Below are positions 43,567-51,167 of a DNA stretch of 64,000 nucleotides, one piece after another. The notes under the pieces were generated by a model. That model had not been told where the DNA came from. It saw nothing but the letters and a program-made list of their open reading frames with translations, and made no database searches. The stretch's first letter is position 1. Each line of letters starts with the position of its first letter. The position numbers were made by a program, and so were the translations under genes. The DNA is from an uncultured Phycicoccus sp. (GTDB lineage Bacteria > Actinomycetota > Actinomycetes > Actinomycetales > Dermatophilaceae), in the NCBI RefSeq assembly GCF_947495705.1, contig NZ_CANLZR010000001.1:372001-436000 (forward strand), in the 5' to 3' direction.

Positions 43567-43974
43567 ATGGCGACACCACGAGCACGAACAGACGAGGCGG
43601 CGGTCTCGGCCCCCGCCCCCGCGCGGGTGCGTCTCGGCAGGTACGGCGAGGACCTCGCGGCGCGGTACCTGCGCGAGCGGGGGCTGGAGGTGCTCGACCG
43701 CAACTGGCGGTGCGAGCACGGGGAGGTCGACATCGTCGCCGCCGACGGTCCGTGCCTCGTCGTGTGCGAGGTCAAGACGAGGCGCGGCACCGGTTTCGGT
43801 GACCCCGTCGAGGCCGTCACGCTCGCCAAGGCCCTCCGGCTGCGCCGGCTCGCGGCCGCCTACGTCCACGCGCGCGGGCTCCACCCGGGTGCCCTGCGGG
43901 TCGACGTCGTCGGGGTGCTCTGCCGCCCGGGCCGTCCGGCCGAGATCCGGCACGTCGTCGGGGTGGGGTCGTGA
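43567..43974 (+). CDS. yraN: YraN/UPF0102 family nuclease-fold protein
   Basis: A 135-residue protein of the endonuclease-like UPF0102 family, often next to yifB and dprA. It has GRYGEDLAARYLRERGLEVL, NWRCEHGEVDIVAADG with the Glu-x-Asp metal pair, and VCEVKTRRG, the pattern of a PD-(D/E)xK nuclease core. Activity is not established. ATG 43567 is preferred; an upstream GTG at 43495 would add 24 low-complexity residues. Its stop overlaps the yifB GTG. Confidence 0.88.
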   Translation: MATPRARTDEAAVSAPAPARVRLGRYGEDLAARYLRERGLEVLDRNWRCEHGEVDIVAADGPCLVVCEVKTRRGTGFGDPVEAVTLAKALRLRRLAAAYVHARGLHPGALRVDVVGVLCRPGRPAEIRHVVGVGS

Positions 43975-45515
43975 CGCTCGGGCTCGGGCGCACCCGGTCG
44001 GTCTCGCTCACGGGGCTCGACGGGACCCTCGTCGACGTCGAGGCGCACATCGCGCAGGGGCTGCCGTGCTTCATCGTCGGGGGCCTGCCCGACACTGCGT
44101 GCGCGCAGGCCGGCGACCGCATCCGCGCGGCCGCCGCGAACATCGGCGTCCCCGTGCCGCCGCATCGCGTCACCGTCAACCTGTCCCCGGCCTCGATCCC
44201 CAAGCGCGGCTCGGCGTTCGACCTCGCGATCGCCGTGGCCGTCCTCACCGCGGCCGGTGTGGTGGCACGTGGGGTCGCCGAGGAGGTCGTGCACCTCGGC
44301 GAGCTCTCCCTCGACGGGCGGCTGCGCGGGGTCCGGGGGGTGCTGCCCTCGGTCCTGGACGCCGCCCGCCGGGGAGTGCGGCATGTCGTCGTGCCCGACG
44401 AGAACGTCGCCGAGGCGCAGCTCGTCGACGGCGTCACGGTGCACGGCGCCGCGACGCTCGCCGACGTCCTCGCCTGGTACGCCGAGGCCGCGCACGGAGC
44501 CACCATCCCCGTCGCCGAGCGCCGGCCCCCCGACGCGCGGCCGCCTGCCTCCGGCGTCGACCTCGCCGACGTCGTGGGCCAGCCCGAGGCCCGGGCGGCC
44601 CTCGAGCTCGCGGCCAGCGGTGGCCACCACCTGCTGATGTCCGGGCCTCCCGGGGTCGGCAAGACGATGCTGGCCGAGCGCCTGGTCACGGTGCTGCCGC
44701 CGTTGACCCGTTCCGAGGCTCTCGAGGTCCACGCCGTCCGCTCCCTCGTCGCGCCGGTCGGCGACGTCACCGACCTCGACCGCACCCCGCCCTTCGTGGC
44801 GCCGCACCACAGCACGTCGACGGCCGCGCTGGCCGGTGGGGGGACCGGCATGGCGATGCCGGGCGCCGTCTCCCGGGCCCACCACGGTGTGCTGTTCCTC
44901 GACGAGGCACCCGAGTTCAAGCCCGGGGTGCTCCAGACCCTTCGCCAGCCGTTGGAGTCCGGTGAGGTCGTCATCGCCCGCGCCCGGCAGGTCGTGCGGT
45001 ACCCGGCCCGCTTCCTGCTCGTCCTGGCAGCCAACCCCTGCCCCTGCGGGATGTCGTACGGCAAAGCCATCGAGTGCGTGTGCTCCGCCCGCGAGATCCG
45101 CACCTATGCCGCCCGGCTGTCCGGCCCGCTCCTGGACCGTGTCGACCTCCAGGTCCATGTGCCGCCCGTCCGGCCCGCCGCCTTCGGCGACGCCACCGGG
45201 GAGTCCAGCCACGACGTCGCCGCGCGGGTGCGGGCCGCGCGCGCCGTCCAGGCCGAGCGGTGGGCCGCCGGAGGGTGGCGGGTCAACGGGCTCGTGCCCG
45301 GCCACGTCCTGCGTCGTCCGCCGTACCGGTTGCCGCCCGGCAGCACCGCCGTCATCGACCACGCCCTCGACACCGGACGCATCACGCTGCGCGGGTACGA
45401 CCGCGTCCTGCGGGTCGCGTGGTCCTCGGCCGACCTCGGGGGCCGCGCGGTGCCCTCCCGCGACGACGTCGCGCTCGGCCTGACGCTACGGCGCGGCGAG
45501 GCGGTGGCGGCGTGA
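43971..45515 (+). CDS. yifB: YifB/ComM family Mg-chelatase-like AAA ATPase
   Basis: A 514-residue AAA+ protein. In naturally competent bacteria ComM helps branch migration during integration of transforming DNA. Domain order: N-terminal LonC-like ChlI domain (VNLSPASIPKRGSAFDLAIA), AAA+ core with Walker A MSGPPGVGKTMLAERL (about residues 223-238) and Walker B VLFLDEAPEF, then the Cys-containing block NPCPCGMSYG and the C-terminal helical lid. GTG start overlaps yraN and it overlaps dprA, making one coupled competence-type cluster. Confidence 0.94.
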   Translation: MTLGLGRTRSVSLTGLDGTLVDVEAHIAQGLPCFIVGGLPDTACAQAGDRIRAAAANIGVPVPPHRVTVNLSPASIPKRGSAFDLAIAVAVLTAAGVVARGVAEEVVHLGELSLDGRLRGVRGVLPSVLDAARRGVRHVVVPDENVAEAQLVDGVTVHGAATLADVLAWYAEAAHGATIPVAERRPPDARPPASGVDLADVVGQPEARAALELAASGGHHLLMSGPPGVGKTMLAERLVTVLPPLTRSEALEVHAVRSLVAPVGDVTDLDRTPPFVAPHHSTSTAALAGGGTGMAMPGAVSRAHHGVLFLDEAPEFKPGVLQTLRQPLESGEVVIARARQVVRYPARFLLVLAANPCPCGMSYGKAIECVCSAREIRTYAARLSGPLLDRVDLQVHVPPVRPAAFGDATGESSHDVAARVRAARAVQAERWAAGGWRVNGLVPGHVLRRPPYRLPPGSTAVIDHALDTGRITLRGYDRVLRVAWSSADLGGRAVPSRDDVALGLTLRRGEAVAA

Positions 45516-46660
45516 CCGGCACGCCTGCCCCGTCGCCGCTCGAGGCCGAGGAGCGCTGGGCCCGTGCCGCGATCTCCGAGCTCGTGGAGCCCGCGAACGG
45601 GACGATCCGGCAGCTGCTGGCCGACCAGGGCGGCGTCGCCACCCTGCAGGCGATCCGGCACCGCGCCGCCGGCTCCGACCGCGACCTCTACGTGCGCGTC
45701 CCCGAGCTCGACGTCGACAGGATCGCCGGCGATGTCCAGAAGGCCCGCGCCCGGGTCGTCCTGCCGGGGGATGCCGAGTGGCCCCTCGGTCTCGACGCGC
45801 TCGAGCATCCGCCGTACTGCCTGTACGTCCGGGGGGACCGGCGGCTCGACGACCTCGCGGAGCGCTCGGTCGCCGTCGTCGGTGCCCGGGCCTGCAGCGC
45901 CTATGGCCAACGGGTCGCGGCCGAGCTAGGGGAGGGGTTGGCGTCCCGCGGCTGGGTCGTCATCAGCGGGGCGGCGTTCGGGGTCGATGCCGCCGCCCAC
46001 CGCGGGGCGCTCGCCGCCGGTGGCGACACGGTCGCGGTGCTCGCGTGCGGCGTCGACCGGTCCTATCCGCAGGCCCATGAGCGGCTGCTCGGCCAGGTCC
46101 TCGAGCAGGGTCTCGTCGTCAGCGAGGTTCCGCCGCGCGCGGTGCCGTTCCCGGGGCGGTTCCTCGCGCGCAACCGCATCATCGCCGCCCTCGCCCGGGC
46201 CACCGTCGTCGTCGAGGCGAGCCTGCGCTCCGGGTCGCTCTCCACGGCCGGCGAGGCTCGCCGCGTCCACCGTCCGGTCGGCGCCGTCCCCGGGCCAGTG
46301 ACGAGCGCGACGTCGGCCGGCACCCATCAGCTGGTCCGCGAGGACGGCGCCGTCCTCGTCACGGATGTCGCCGACGTCCTCGACCTCGCGGCGCCGATCG
46401 GCGAGGCCACCGCCCCGAGGCGCACGGGCCGGACCCGAGCCACCGACTCGCTCACCGAGGCCGAACGGCGGGTCTGGGCCGCGGCTCCGCTGCGCCGCTG
46501 GGCCGACCTCGACCGGCTCGCGGTGGGTGCCGGGGTCGACCAGGCAGCCGTCACGCGGGCGGTCGTCGTCCTCGAGATGCTGGGGCTTCTCGAGGGCGAC
46601 GGCCACCGGTGGCGCAAGGCCCGGGGCTCGGTCCAGGGCAGCGCGCCCGGCGGCCTATGA
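45512..46660 (+). CDS. dprA: DNA-processing protein DprA
   Basis: Binds incoming single-stranded DNA and loads RecA during transformation; widely kept even where competence is unproven. The 382-residue protein has an N-terminal helical domain, the Rossmann-type core with VVGARACSAYG, VISGAAFGVDAAAHRGAL and NRIIAALARATVVVEA, and a C-terminal winged-helix domain (EAERRVWAAAPLRRWADLDR onward). Length is typical for Actinobacteria. GTG start overlaps yifB. Confidence 0.94.
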   Translation: MTGTPAPSPLEAEERWARAAISELVEPANGTIRQLLADQGGVATLQAIRHRAAGSDRDLYVRVPELDVDRIAGDVQKARARVVLPGDAEWPLGLDALEHPPYCLYVRGDRRLDDLAERSVAVVGARACSAYGQRVAAELGEGLASRGWVVISGAAFGVDAAAHRGALAAGGDTVAVLACGVDRSYPQAHERLLGQVLEQGLVVSEVPPRAVPFPGRFLARNRIIAALARATVVVEASLRSGSLSTAGEARRVHRPVGAVPGPVTSATSAGTHQLVREDGAVLVTDVADVLDLAAPIGEATAPRRTGRTRATDSLTEAERRVWAAAPLRRWADLDRLAVGAGVDQAAVTRAVVVLEMLGLLEGDGHRWRKARGSVQGSAPGGL

Positions 46661-46676
46661 CACAGCGGTGTTTGTG

Positions 46677-46692
46677 GCGCAATCCGTTGCGC
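46677..46692. other. small perfect hairpin before xerC
   Basis: GCGCAA-TCCG-TTGCGC, 6-bp stem with a TCCG tetraloop, in the 56-bp dprA-xerC gap, flanked by two copies of a GACAC(n)GGTGT motif (46659-46671 and 46709-46718). Meaning unknown. Confidence 0.4.
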
Positions 46693-46716
46693 GTGAGGCC
46701 CATGTGGTGACACGGT

Positions 46717-47634
46717 GTGCGAGTGACTGTCGCCCGTTCGGAGGCGCTCACCGCGTTCGAGCGCCATCTGCGTTCGGAACGGGGGCGCGCCGACAACACC
46801 GTCCGCGCCTACGTGCGCGATGTCGGTGCGTTCCTCGACGCCGCCGGCGCGACCGACGACGCGTCGCTGCGCACGGTCACCCTGGCCGATCTGCGCGCCT
46901 GGCTGGGCACGGTGGCCCGGGGGGGTGCCGCGCGCGCGACCCTGGCCCGCACGTCGGCCTCGCTCCGCGCCTTCTTCCGGTGGTGTGAGCGTACCGGGCG
47001 GCTGGAGCGCGACCCCTCCCTCAGGCTGTCAGCACCCAAACGGCATCGCACGTTGCCCCCAGTGCTCGCCCAACGCTCGGCCGCGGCCCTCCTGGACGTG
47101 GCGACCGTCGCGGCGGACGACGACGACCCGGTGCACCTGCGGGACCGCGCCGCGCTCGAGCTGCTGTACGGCACCGGCATCAGGGTCGGCGAGCTCGTCG
47201 GCCTCGACATCGACGACGTCGACCTCGAGGCCAGGGTCGTCCGCGTCGTGGGCAAGGGGGACAAGGAACGCCGGGTCCCGTTCGGGGTCCCCGCCGGTGA
47301 GGCCGTGCGTGACTGGCTCCGCGAGGGTCGCCCCCGGCTCGCGACGGACTCGAGCGGCGCGGCGCTCCTGCTCGGTCGTCGCGGTCGCCGCGCAGACCAG
47401 CGCCAGGTGCGCGACGTCGTCCACCGGTTGCTCAGCCACGTGCCCGACGCCCCGGACCTCGGCCCGCACGGGCTGCGACACAGCGCGGCCACCCACCTGC
47501 TCGAGGGCGGCGCCGACCTCCGCCTCGTCCAGGAGCTGCTGGGCCACGCGTCGCTCGCGACCACCCAGATCTACACCCACGTGTCCGTCGACCGACTCAA
47601 GCGGTCCTTCGCTCAGGCGCACCCCCGTGCCTGA
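46717..47634 (+). CDS. xerC: tyrosine recombinase XerC
   Basis: Site-specific recombinase that resolves chromosome dimers at dif. The 305-residue protein has an N-terminal SAM-like core-binding domain (ALTAFERHLRSERGRADNTV; SLRAFFRWCERTGR) and the catalytic domain with Arg in YGTGIRVGELVGL, Lys in VVGKGDKERRVPF, HGLRHSAATHLLEGG (HxxR), GHASLATTQ and the nucleophile Tyr in IYTHVSV. All active-site residues are present. Location after dprA is typical of Actinobacteria, so it is a housekeeping Xer, not a phage integrase. Confidence 0.93.
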   Translation: MRVTVARSEALTAFERHLRSERGRADNTVRAYVRDVGAFLDAAGATDDASLRTVTLADLRAWLGTVARGGAARATLARTSASLRAFFRWCERTGRLERDPSLRLSAPKRHRTLPPVLAQRSAAALLDVATVAADDDDPVHLRDRAALELLYGTGIRVGELVGLDIDDVDLEARVVRVVGKGDKERRVPFGVPAGEAVRDWLREGRPRLATDSSGAALLLGRRGRRADQRQVRDVVHRLLSHVPDAPDLGPHGLRHSAATHLLEGGADLRLVQELLGHASLATTQIYTHVSVDRLKRSFAQAHPRA

Positions 47635-50470
47635 GAACGAGGACGAGACGACGCTGTCGCCCCACGGGACCGGCGGCGCGGAGCCCTACGAGCCGGCGAA
47701 CGAGGCGGAGCCGGACGACGACTGGCAGGGCAACGGCTCGGCGTCCGAGGCGGGCAGCGATTCCGAGGAGCCGACCATGCCGGGGCCCGCAACCGGACCC
47801 CGGCCTCCCGTTCGCCCGCTCGGCAGTGAAGAGAGGTTCGCCGACATCCCGGAGTGGGTCTCGGAGTTCCGGCGGATGTACGTCGAGCCCAAGTCCGGGG
47901 GCGGGGGCCGCGAACGCACTCCAGCCCCTCGGGAGCAGGAGCCGCCCGCCGAGGAGACCCAGGCGCGGGAGCGGGGTCGGGCGGGCCGTTTGCTGCGGGG
48001 CTGGCGTGGGGGACGTTCCGCCACGCCGACGAGTCCGCCGGTGGAGCCCGAGCCGGGCAGTGCGGCGTCCCAGGCCACCCACGGGGCGCCGGTCAGCGAC
48101 GACATGTGGGGCCGGAGCGAGCCGGACCGCGAGTGGGCCAGCCCGGTCGCGCCGGTCGAGCCCACCACCGCCACGCCCGAGCAGACACCCTCGCCCGAGG
48201 ACTCGGGGCCCGCAGCCCACGAGGAACCGGCTGCGGACGGTCACGAGTACGAGCACGGGGACGTCGAGGAGCTGGCGCCCGTCGCGGACGAGGCGTGGGC
48301 CCCGTCCGAGGACGCGGACGACGTTCCTGTCGAGGCGGTGGTAGCGGACGCGGACGAGGCGTCTCTGGCGCAGGACCACGAAGATCACGACGACCACGAC
48401 GACCACGACGACCACGACGACCACGACGACCATGAGGGCGTCGGGGAGGCCGTGCCGGTCGATGACGATGTCGCGCCCGTCGCCGAGGAGGTGCCGTCCG
48501 AGGACGCGGAGGAGGACGTCCCCGTCGAGGCGATGGGCGCGGACCAGGACGAGGCCTCTCTTTCGCAGGACCACGAGGGCGTCGGGGAGGCCGTGCCGGT
48601 CGATGACGATGTCGCGCCCGTCGCCGAGGAGGTGCCGTCCGAGGACGCGGAGGAGGACGTCCCCGTCGAGGCGATGGGCGCGGACGAGTCCGAGGCCTCG
48701 CCGGCGCAGGACCACGAGGGCGTCGGGGAGGCCGCTTCGGTCGATGAGGAGGTCGCGCCCGTTGCGGAGGAGTCGTGGGTCCCGTCCGAGGACGCGGAGG
48801 AGGACGTCCCCGTCGAGGCGATGGCCGCGGACGAGTCCGAGGCCTCGCCGGCGCAGGACCACGAGGGCGTCGGGGAGGCCGCTCCGGTCGATGAGGAGGT
48901 CGCTCTCGTCGCGGAGGAGTCGTGGGTCCCGTCCGAGGACGCGGAGGAGGACGTCCCCGTCGAGGCGATGGCCGCGGACGAGTCCGAGGCCTCGCCGGCG
49001 CAGGACCACGAGGGCGTCGAGGAGGCCGCTTCGGTCGATGAGGATGTCGTGCCGGTCGCGGAGGAGGTGTGGGTCCCGTCCGAGGACGACGATGCGGTGC
49101 CCGTTGAGCTCGCGGATGAGAACGTGGCGTCCGCTCCGGATGAGCACGAGAGCGCCGAGGAGACCGTGCCCGTCGAGGAGGCTGCTCCGGTCGATGAGGA
49201 TGTCGTGCCGGTCGCGGAGGAGGTGTGGGTCCCGTCCGAGGACGCGGAGGCGGTGCCGGCTGCGGAGATCCACGAGGACGGCGGGGAGCCCGCTCCCGCG
49301 GACCAGGCCTGGGCGCCGGCCGACACCGACGACGTGAGCCCCGACGAGGTCGAGGCGCAGGACCAGGACGACCACGACACCGAGGACGCGGGTCCCGGCG
49401 AGGACGAGGAGGCGCGTGCCGCCGCCGACGAGGAACGCGCCGACGTGGGGGAGGGTGACGAGGACCTCGAGGAGCGCGCCTCGGTGGACGAGGACGTGGT
49501 GCCCGCCGCGGACGACGCCTGGGCTCCGGCCGAGGACGACGGCGATGCTCCGGACGGCCACGAGCACGTTGCCGGCCGCGGGGACGAGACGCCGCCCTCG
49601 GAGGAGGAGCACGACGAGTCCGCGGATGCCGGCCACGACGTGCTGCCGGAGCTCGCACCGGGTGACGACCACGACACCCCACCCGAGACGGGCGAGGTGG
49701 ACGGCGCCGCCCGCGACGCCGAGCCCGAGTCCGCTGCGGAGTCCGACCAGGGCGACCCGGTCACCACTGCACAGGACGAAGCGTCCGAACCCGACATCGA
49801 GGCGGCGCCCGAGCCGGTGGCACCGGCACCGACCCGGCCCACCACGGGGGGCGACGTGCCGGTCGACCCCCCGGCAGTCATCAGGCCGGGCGCGGACGCG
49901 GCGACGGAGCGGCGGCTCGCGGACGTGCCGGTCGCGAAGGCAACCCCTCGGGTGGCGTCGAACCCCTACGGCATCCCCGGCGCGGACGCCCCGGTCACGC
50001 CCCCGGTGGCCCGGCCTGCTCCGCCGGTGCGTGGTGCGGCTCCGGCCGCGGCGGGTGCCCCCGAGTCACCTGCCCCGCGGGCGGAGTACATGGAGGCGAT
50101 CATCCCGCCCCTGGACGAGGCGTCCTGGCGCGAGGAGGGGGCGGTCGCCCCGCCTCGGCGGCGCCCGCGTCCCCAGCCCCTCACCCCGGAGGAGAAGGCG
50201 GCGGAGGACCTGGCCGGCCCCCCCGCCGAGGACGAGGCGCCGCGTTCGCGAGCCGAAGCCCGCGAGGCCACGCGTCAGGAAGAGCACGGCACGCGCCGCA
50301 TCCGCCGTCGCCTGCTCCTCTTCATCGTGGCCGTCCTCGTGGTGGTCGTCGTCGTGGCCGTGACCGCCTCCTGGATGAAGGCCAACGGTGTCCCGCTCGT
50401 GGCGCCGACCGCACTGGACGGCTGGGTGACCGCGATGGCGGGCCCGCCGCTGGGCCCGCCCGCTCTCTGA
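47627..50470 (+). CDS. large acidic repeat protein with C-terminal membrane anchor
   Basis: A 947-residue protein I do not recognise. It starts with GTG overlapping xerC by 8 bases. Residues 1-95 contain ERFADIPEWVSEFRRMYVEP; then a long disordered, Asp/Glu/Val/Ala-rich region including (DHD)n and about five near-identical 47-49-residue repeats of type VPVEAMAADESEASPAQDHE (about residues 228-540); then Pro-rich stretches; a conserved-looking YMEAIIPPLDEASWREEG; a basic RRIRRRL segment; and one membrane helix (LLLFIVAVLVVVVVVAVTAS, about residues 895-914) with about 32 residues outside. Topology: acidic N-terminal mass in the cytoplasm, tail anchored. It may act as a scaffold or charge brush at the membrane; function unknown. 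Confidence 0.8.
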   Translation: MPENEDETTLSPHGTGGAEPYEPANEAEPDDDWQGNGSASEAGSDSEEPTMPGPATGPRPPVRPLGSEERFADIPEWVSEFRRMYVEPKSGGGGRERTPAPREQEPPAEETQARERGRAGRLLRGWRGGRSATPTSPPVEPEPGSAASQATHGAPVSDDMWGRSEPDREWASPVAPVEPTTATPEQTPSPEDSGPAAHEEPAADGHEYEHGDVEELAPVADEAWAPSEDADDVPVEAVVADADEASLAQDHEDHDDHDDHDDHDDHDDHEGVGEAVPVDDDVAPVAEEVPSEDAEEDVPVEAMGADQDEASLSQDHEGVGEAVPVDDDVAPVAEEVPSEDAEEDVPVEAMGADESEASPAQDHEGVGEAASVDEEVAPVAEESWVPSEDAEEDVPVEAMAADESEASPAQDHEGVGEAAPVDEEVALVAEESWVPSEDAEEDVPVEAMAADESEASPAQDHEGVEEAASVDEDVVPVAEEVWVPSEDDDAVPVELADENVASAPDEHESAEETVPVEEAAPVDEDVVPVAEEVWVPSEDAEAVPAAEIHEDGGEPAPADQAWAPADTDDVSPDEVEAQDQDDHDTEDAGPGEDEEARAAADEERADVGEGDEDLEERASVDEDVVPAADDAWAPAEDDGDAPDGHEHVAGRGDETPPSEEEHDESADAGHDVLPELAPGDDHDTPPETGEVDGAARDAEPESAAESDQGDPVTTAQDEASEPDIEAAPEPVAPAPTRPTTGGDVPVDPPAVIRPGADAATERRLADVPVAKATPRVASNPYGIPGADAPVTPPVARPAPPVRGAAPAAAGAPESPAPRAEYMEAIIPPLDEASWREEGAVAPPRRRPRPQPLTPEEKAAEDLAGPPAEDEAPRSRAEAREATRQEEHGTRRIRRRLLLFIVAVLVVVVVVAVTASWMKANGVPLVAPTALDGWVTAMAGPPLGPPAL
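48308..49290 (+). repeat. tandem 141-147-bp repeats inside the acidic protein gene
   Basis: The block GAGGACGCGGAGGAGGACGT or close variants recurs at 48500, 48641, 48788, 48935, with diverged copies at 48308, 49082 and 49238. Spacings are 141, 147 and 147 bp for the best copies, then 147 and 156. All lengths are multiples of three, so copy-number changes would keep the frame. Confidence 0.9.
48374..48436 (+). repeat. 9-bp microsatellite (GACCACGAC)n
   Basis: Five to six near-perfect GACCACGAC units encode an Asp-His-Asp run inside the acidic protein. Units are codon-sized multiples, so slippage changes length without frameshift. The His-rich run could bind metal. Confidence 0.85.
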
Positions 50471-51056
50471 CCGCCGCCGCGGCTGCGGCCGCGCGCCCAT
50501 TCAGCGGGAACAGCCGGACCCGCCCCCCAGCCAGGAAGGGGAGCGGGTCGACGTAGCCCTGGCGGATGGCCCCGAGGTGCAGGCACTCGACCGGGCAGTG
50601 CCCCGCGGGCGTCGGTTCGAGGTGGCCGATCAGCTCGCCGGCGGCCACCCGGTCACGGACGGCGACAGCGGGCTCCACGGGCTCGTAGGTACTGCGCACC
50701 CCGCCCGGGTGGGTGACGGTGACGGTGCCTCGACCGGCGAGTCGTGCCGCATGGGTGACCACGCCGCCGGCCACGGCGTGCACCGGTGCGCGCGGGCGAG
50801 CCGAGAGGTCCAGCCCGCGGTGCCCGCGCCCCCACGCGGAGGCCGGCGCGAGGAACGGGCGCAGGACCTGCGGCCGCGGAGCCAGCGGCCAGACCCACCG
50901 TGGCACGGACGCCGAGGGCGGCGCCACAGAGGCGGGCGGGGCCGGCACCGGGGGACCGGCCGCGCCCCCCGCGCCCGGGAGGCCGAGCGCGGTCACCGCA
51001 CCGGCGGTCAGGGTGACGGCCGCGGCCAGGGTCAGGGCGAGGGAGGTCTGTGTCAT
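50322..51056 (-). CDS. secreted M23 family peptidase (LytM-like)
   Basis: Predicted exported murein peptidase of 244 residues. A signal peptide (TQTSLALTLAAAVTLTAGAV) is followed by a Pro-rich linker and an M23 domain: WPLAPRPQVLRPF, the metal motif HRGLDLSARP (HxxxD, about residues 80-84), VVTHAARLAGRGTVTVTHPG, and HCPVECLHLGA near residue 160, where the usual HxH reads CLH as in some actinobacterial relatives. The last ~50 residues are Arg/Ser/Pro-rich and are encoded antisense to the 3' end of the acidic protein gene (149-bp convergent overlap). ATG 51056 gives the best signal peptide. Confidence 0.82.
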   Translation of the reverse strand: MTQTSLALTLAAAVTLTAGAVTALGLPGAGGAAGPPVPAPPASVAPPSASVPRWVWPLAPRPQVLRPFLAPASAWGRGHRGLDLSARPRAPVHAVAGGVVTHAARLAGRGTVTVTHPGGVRSTYEPVEPAVAVRDRVAAGELIGHLEPTPAGHCPVECLHLGAIRQGYVDPLPFLAGGRVRLFPLNGRAAAAAAAVRERAGPAAGPPSRSPSRPVRSAPRAGHRWPSSRRRSRPRRRPPRGRPR

Positions 51057-51136
51057 GCCCGCAGGCTCGCGGGACCGCGTGGGACGCACCAGGGGCGGCG
51101 GAGCATCTGGGGACGACCCGACGGACCCGCCGCACC

Positions 51137-51145
51137 TGTGGACAA
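51137..51145 (-). promoter_or_regulatory. consensus DnaA box (TTGTCCACA)
   Basis: Exact match on the minus strand to the actinobacterial DnaA box, in the 111-bp gap between the aminotransferase and M23 genes. A single box; function, if any, unknown. Confidence 0.4.
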
Positions 51146-51167
51146 GCGCCCAGGGGACGCCGAACGG

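Noticed and set aside
46717-47634. XerC-like recombinase as sign of a prophage or integrative element
   Set aside because: It lies in the conserved dprA-xerC housekeeping context, with no attachment repeats or phage genes nearby.
48374-49290. CRISPR-like array
   Set aside because: Repeats are contiguous in-frame coding units without variable spacers; no cas genes.
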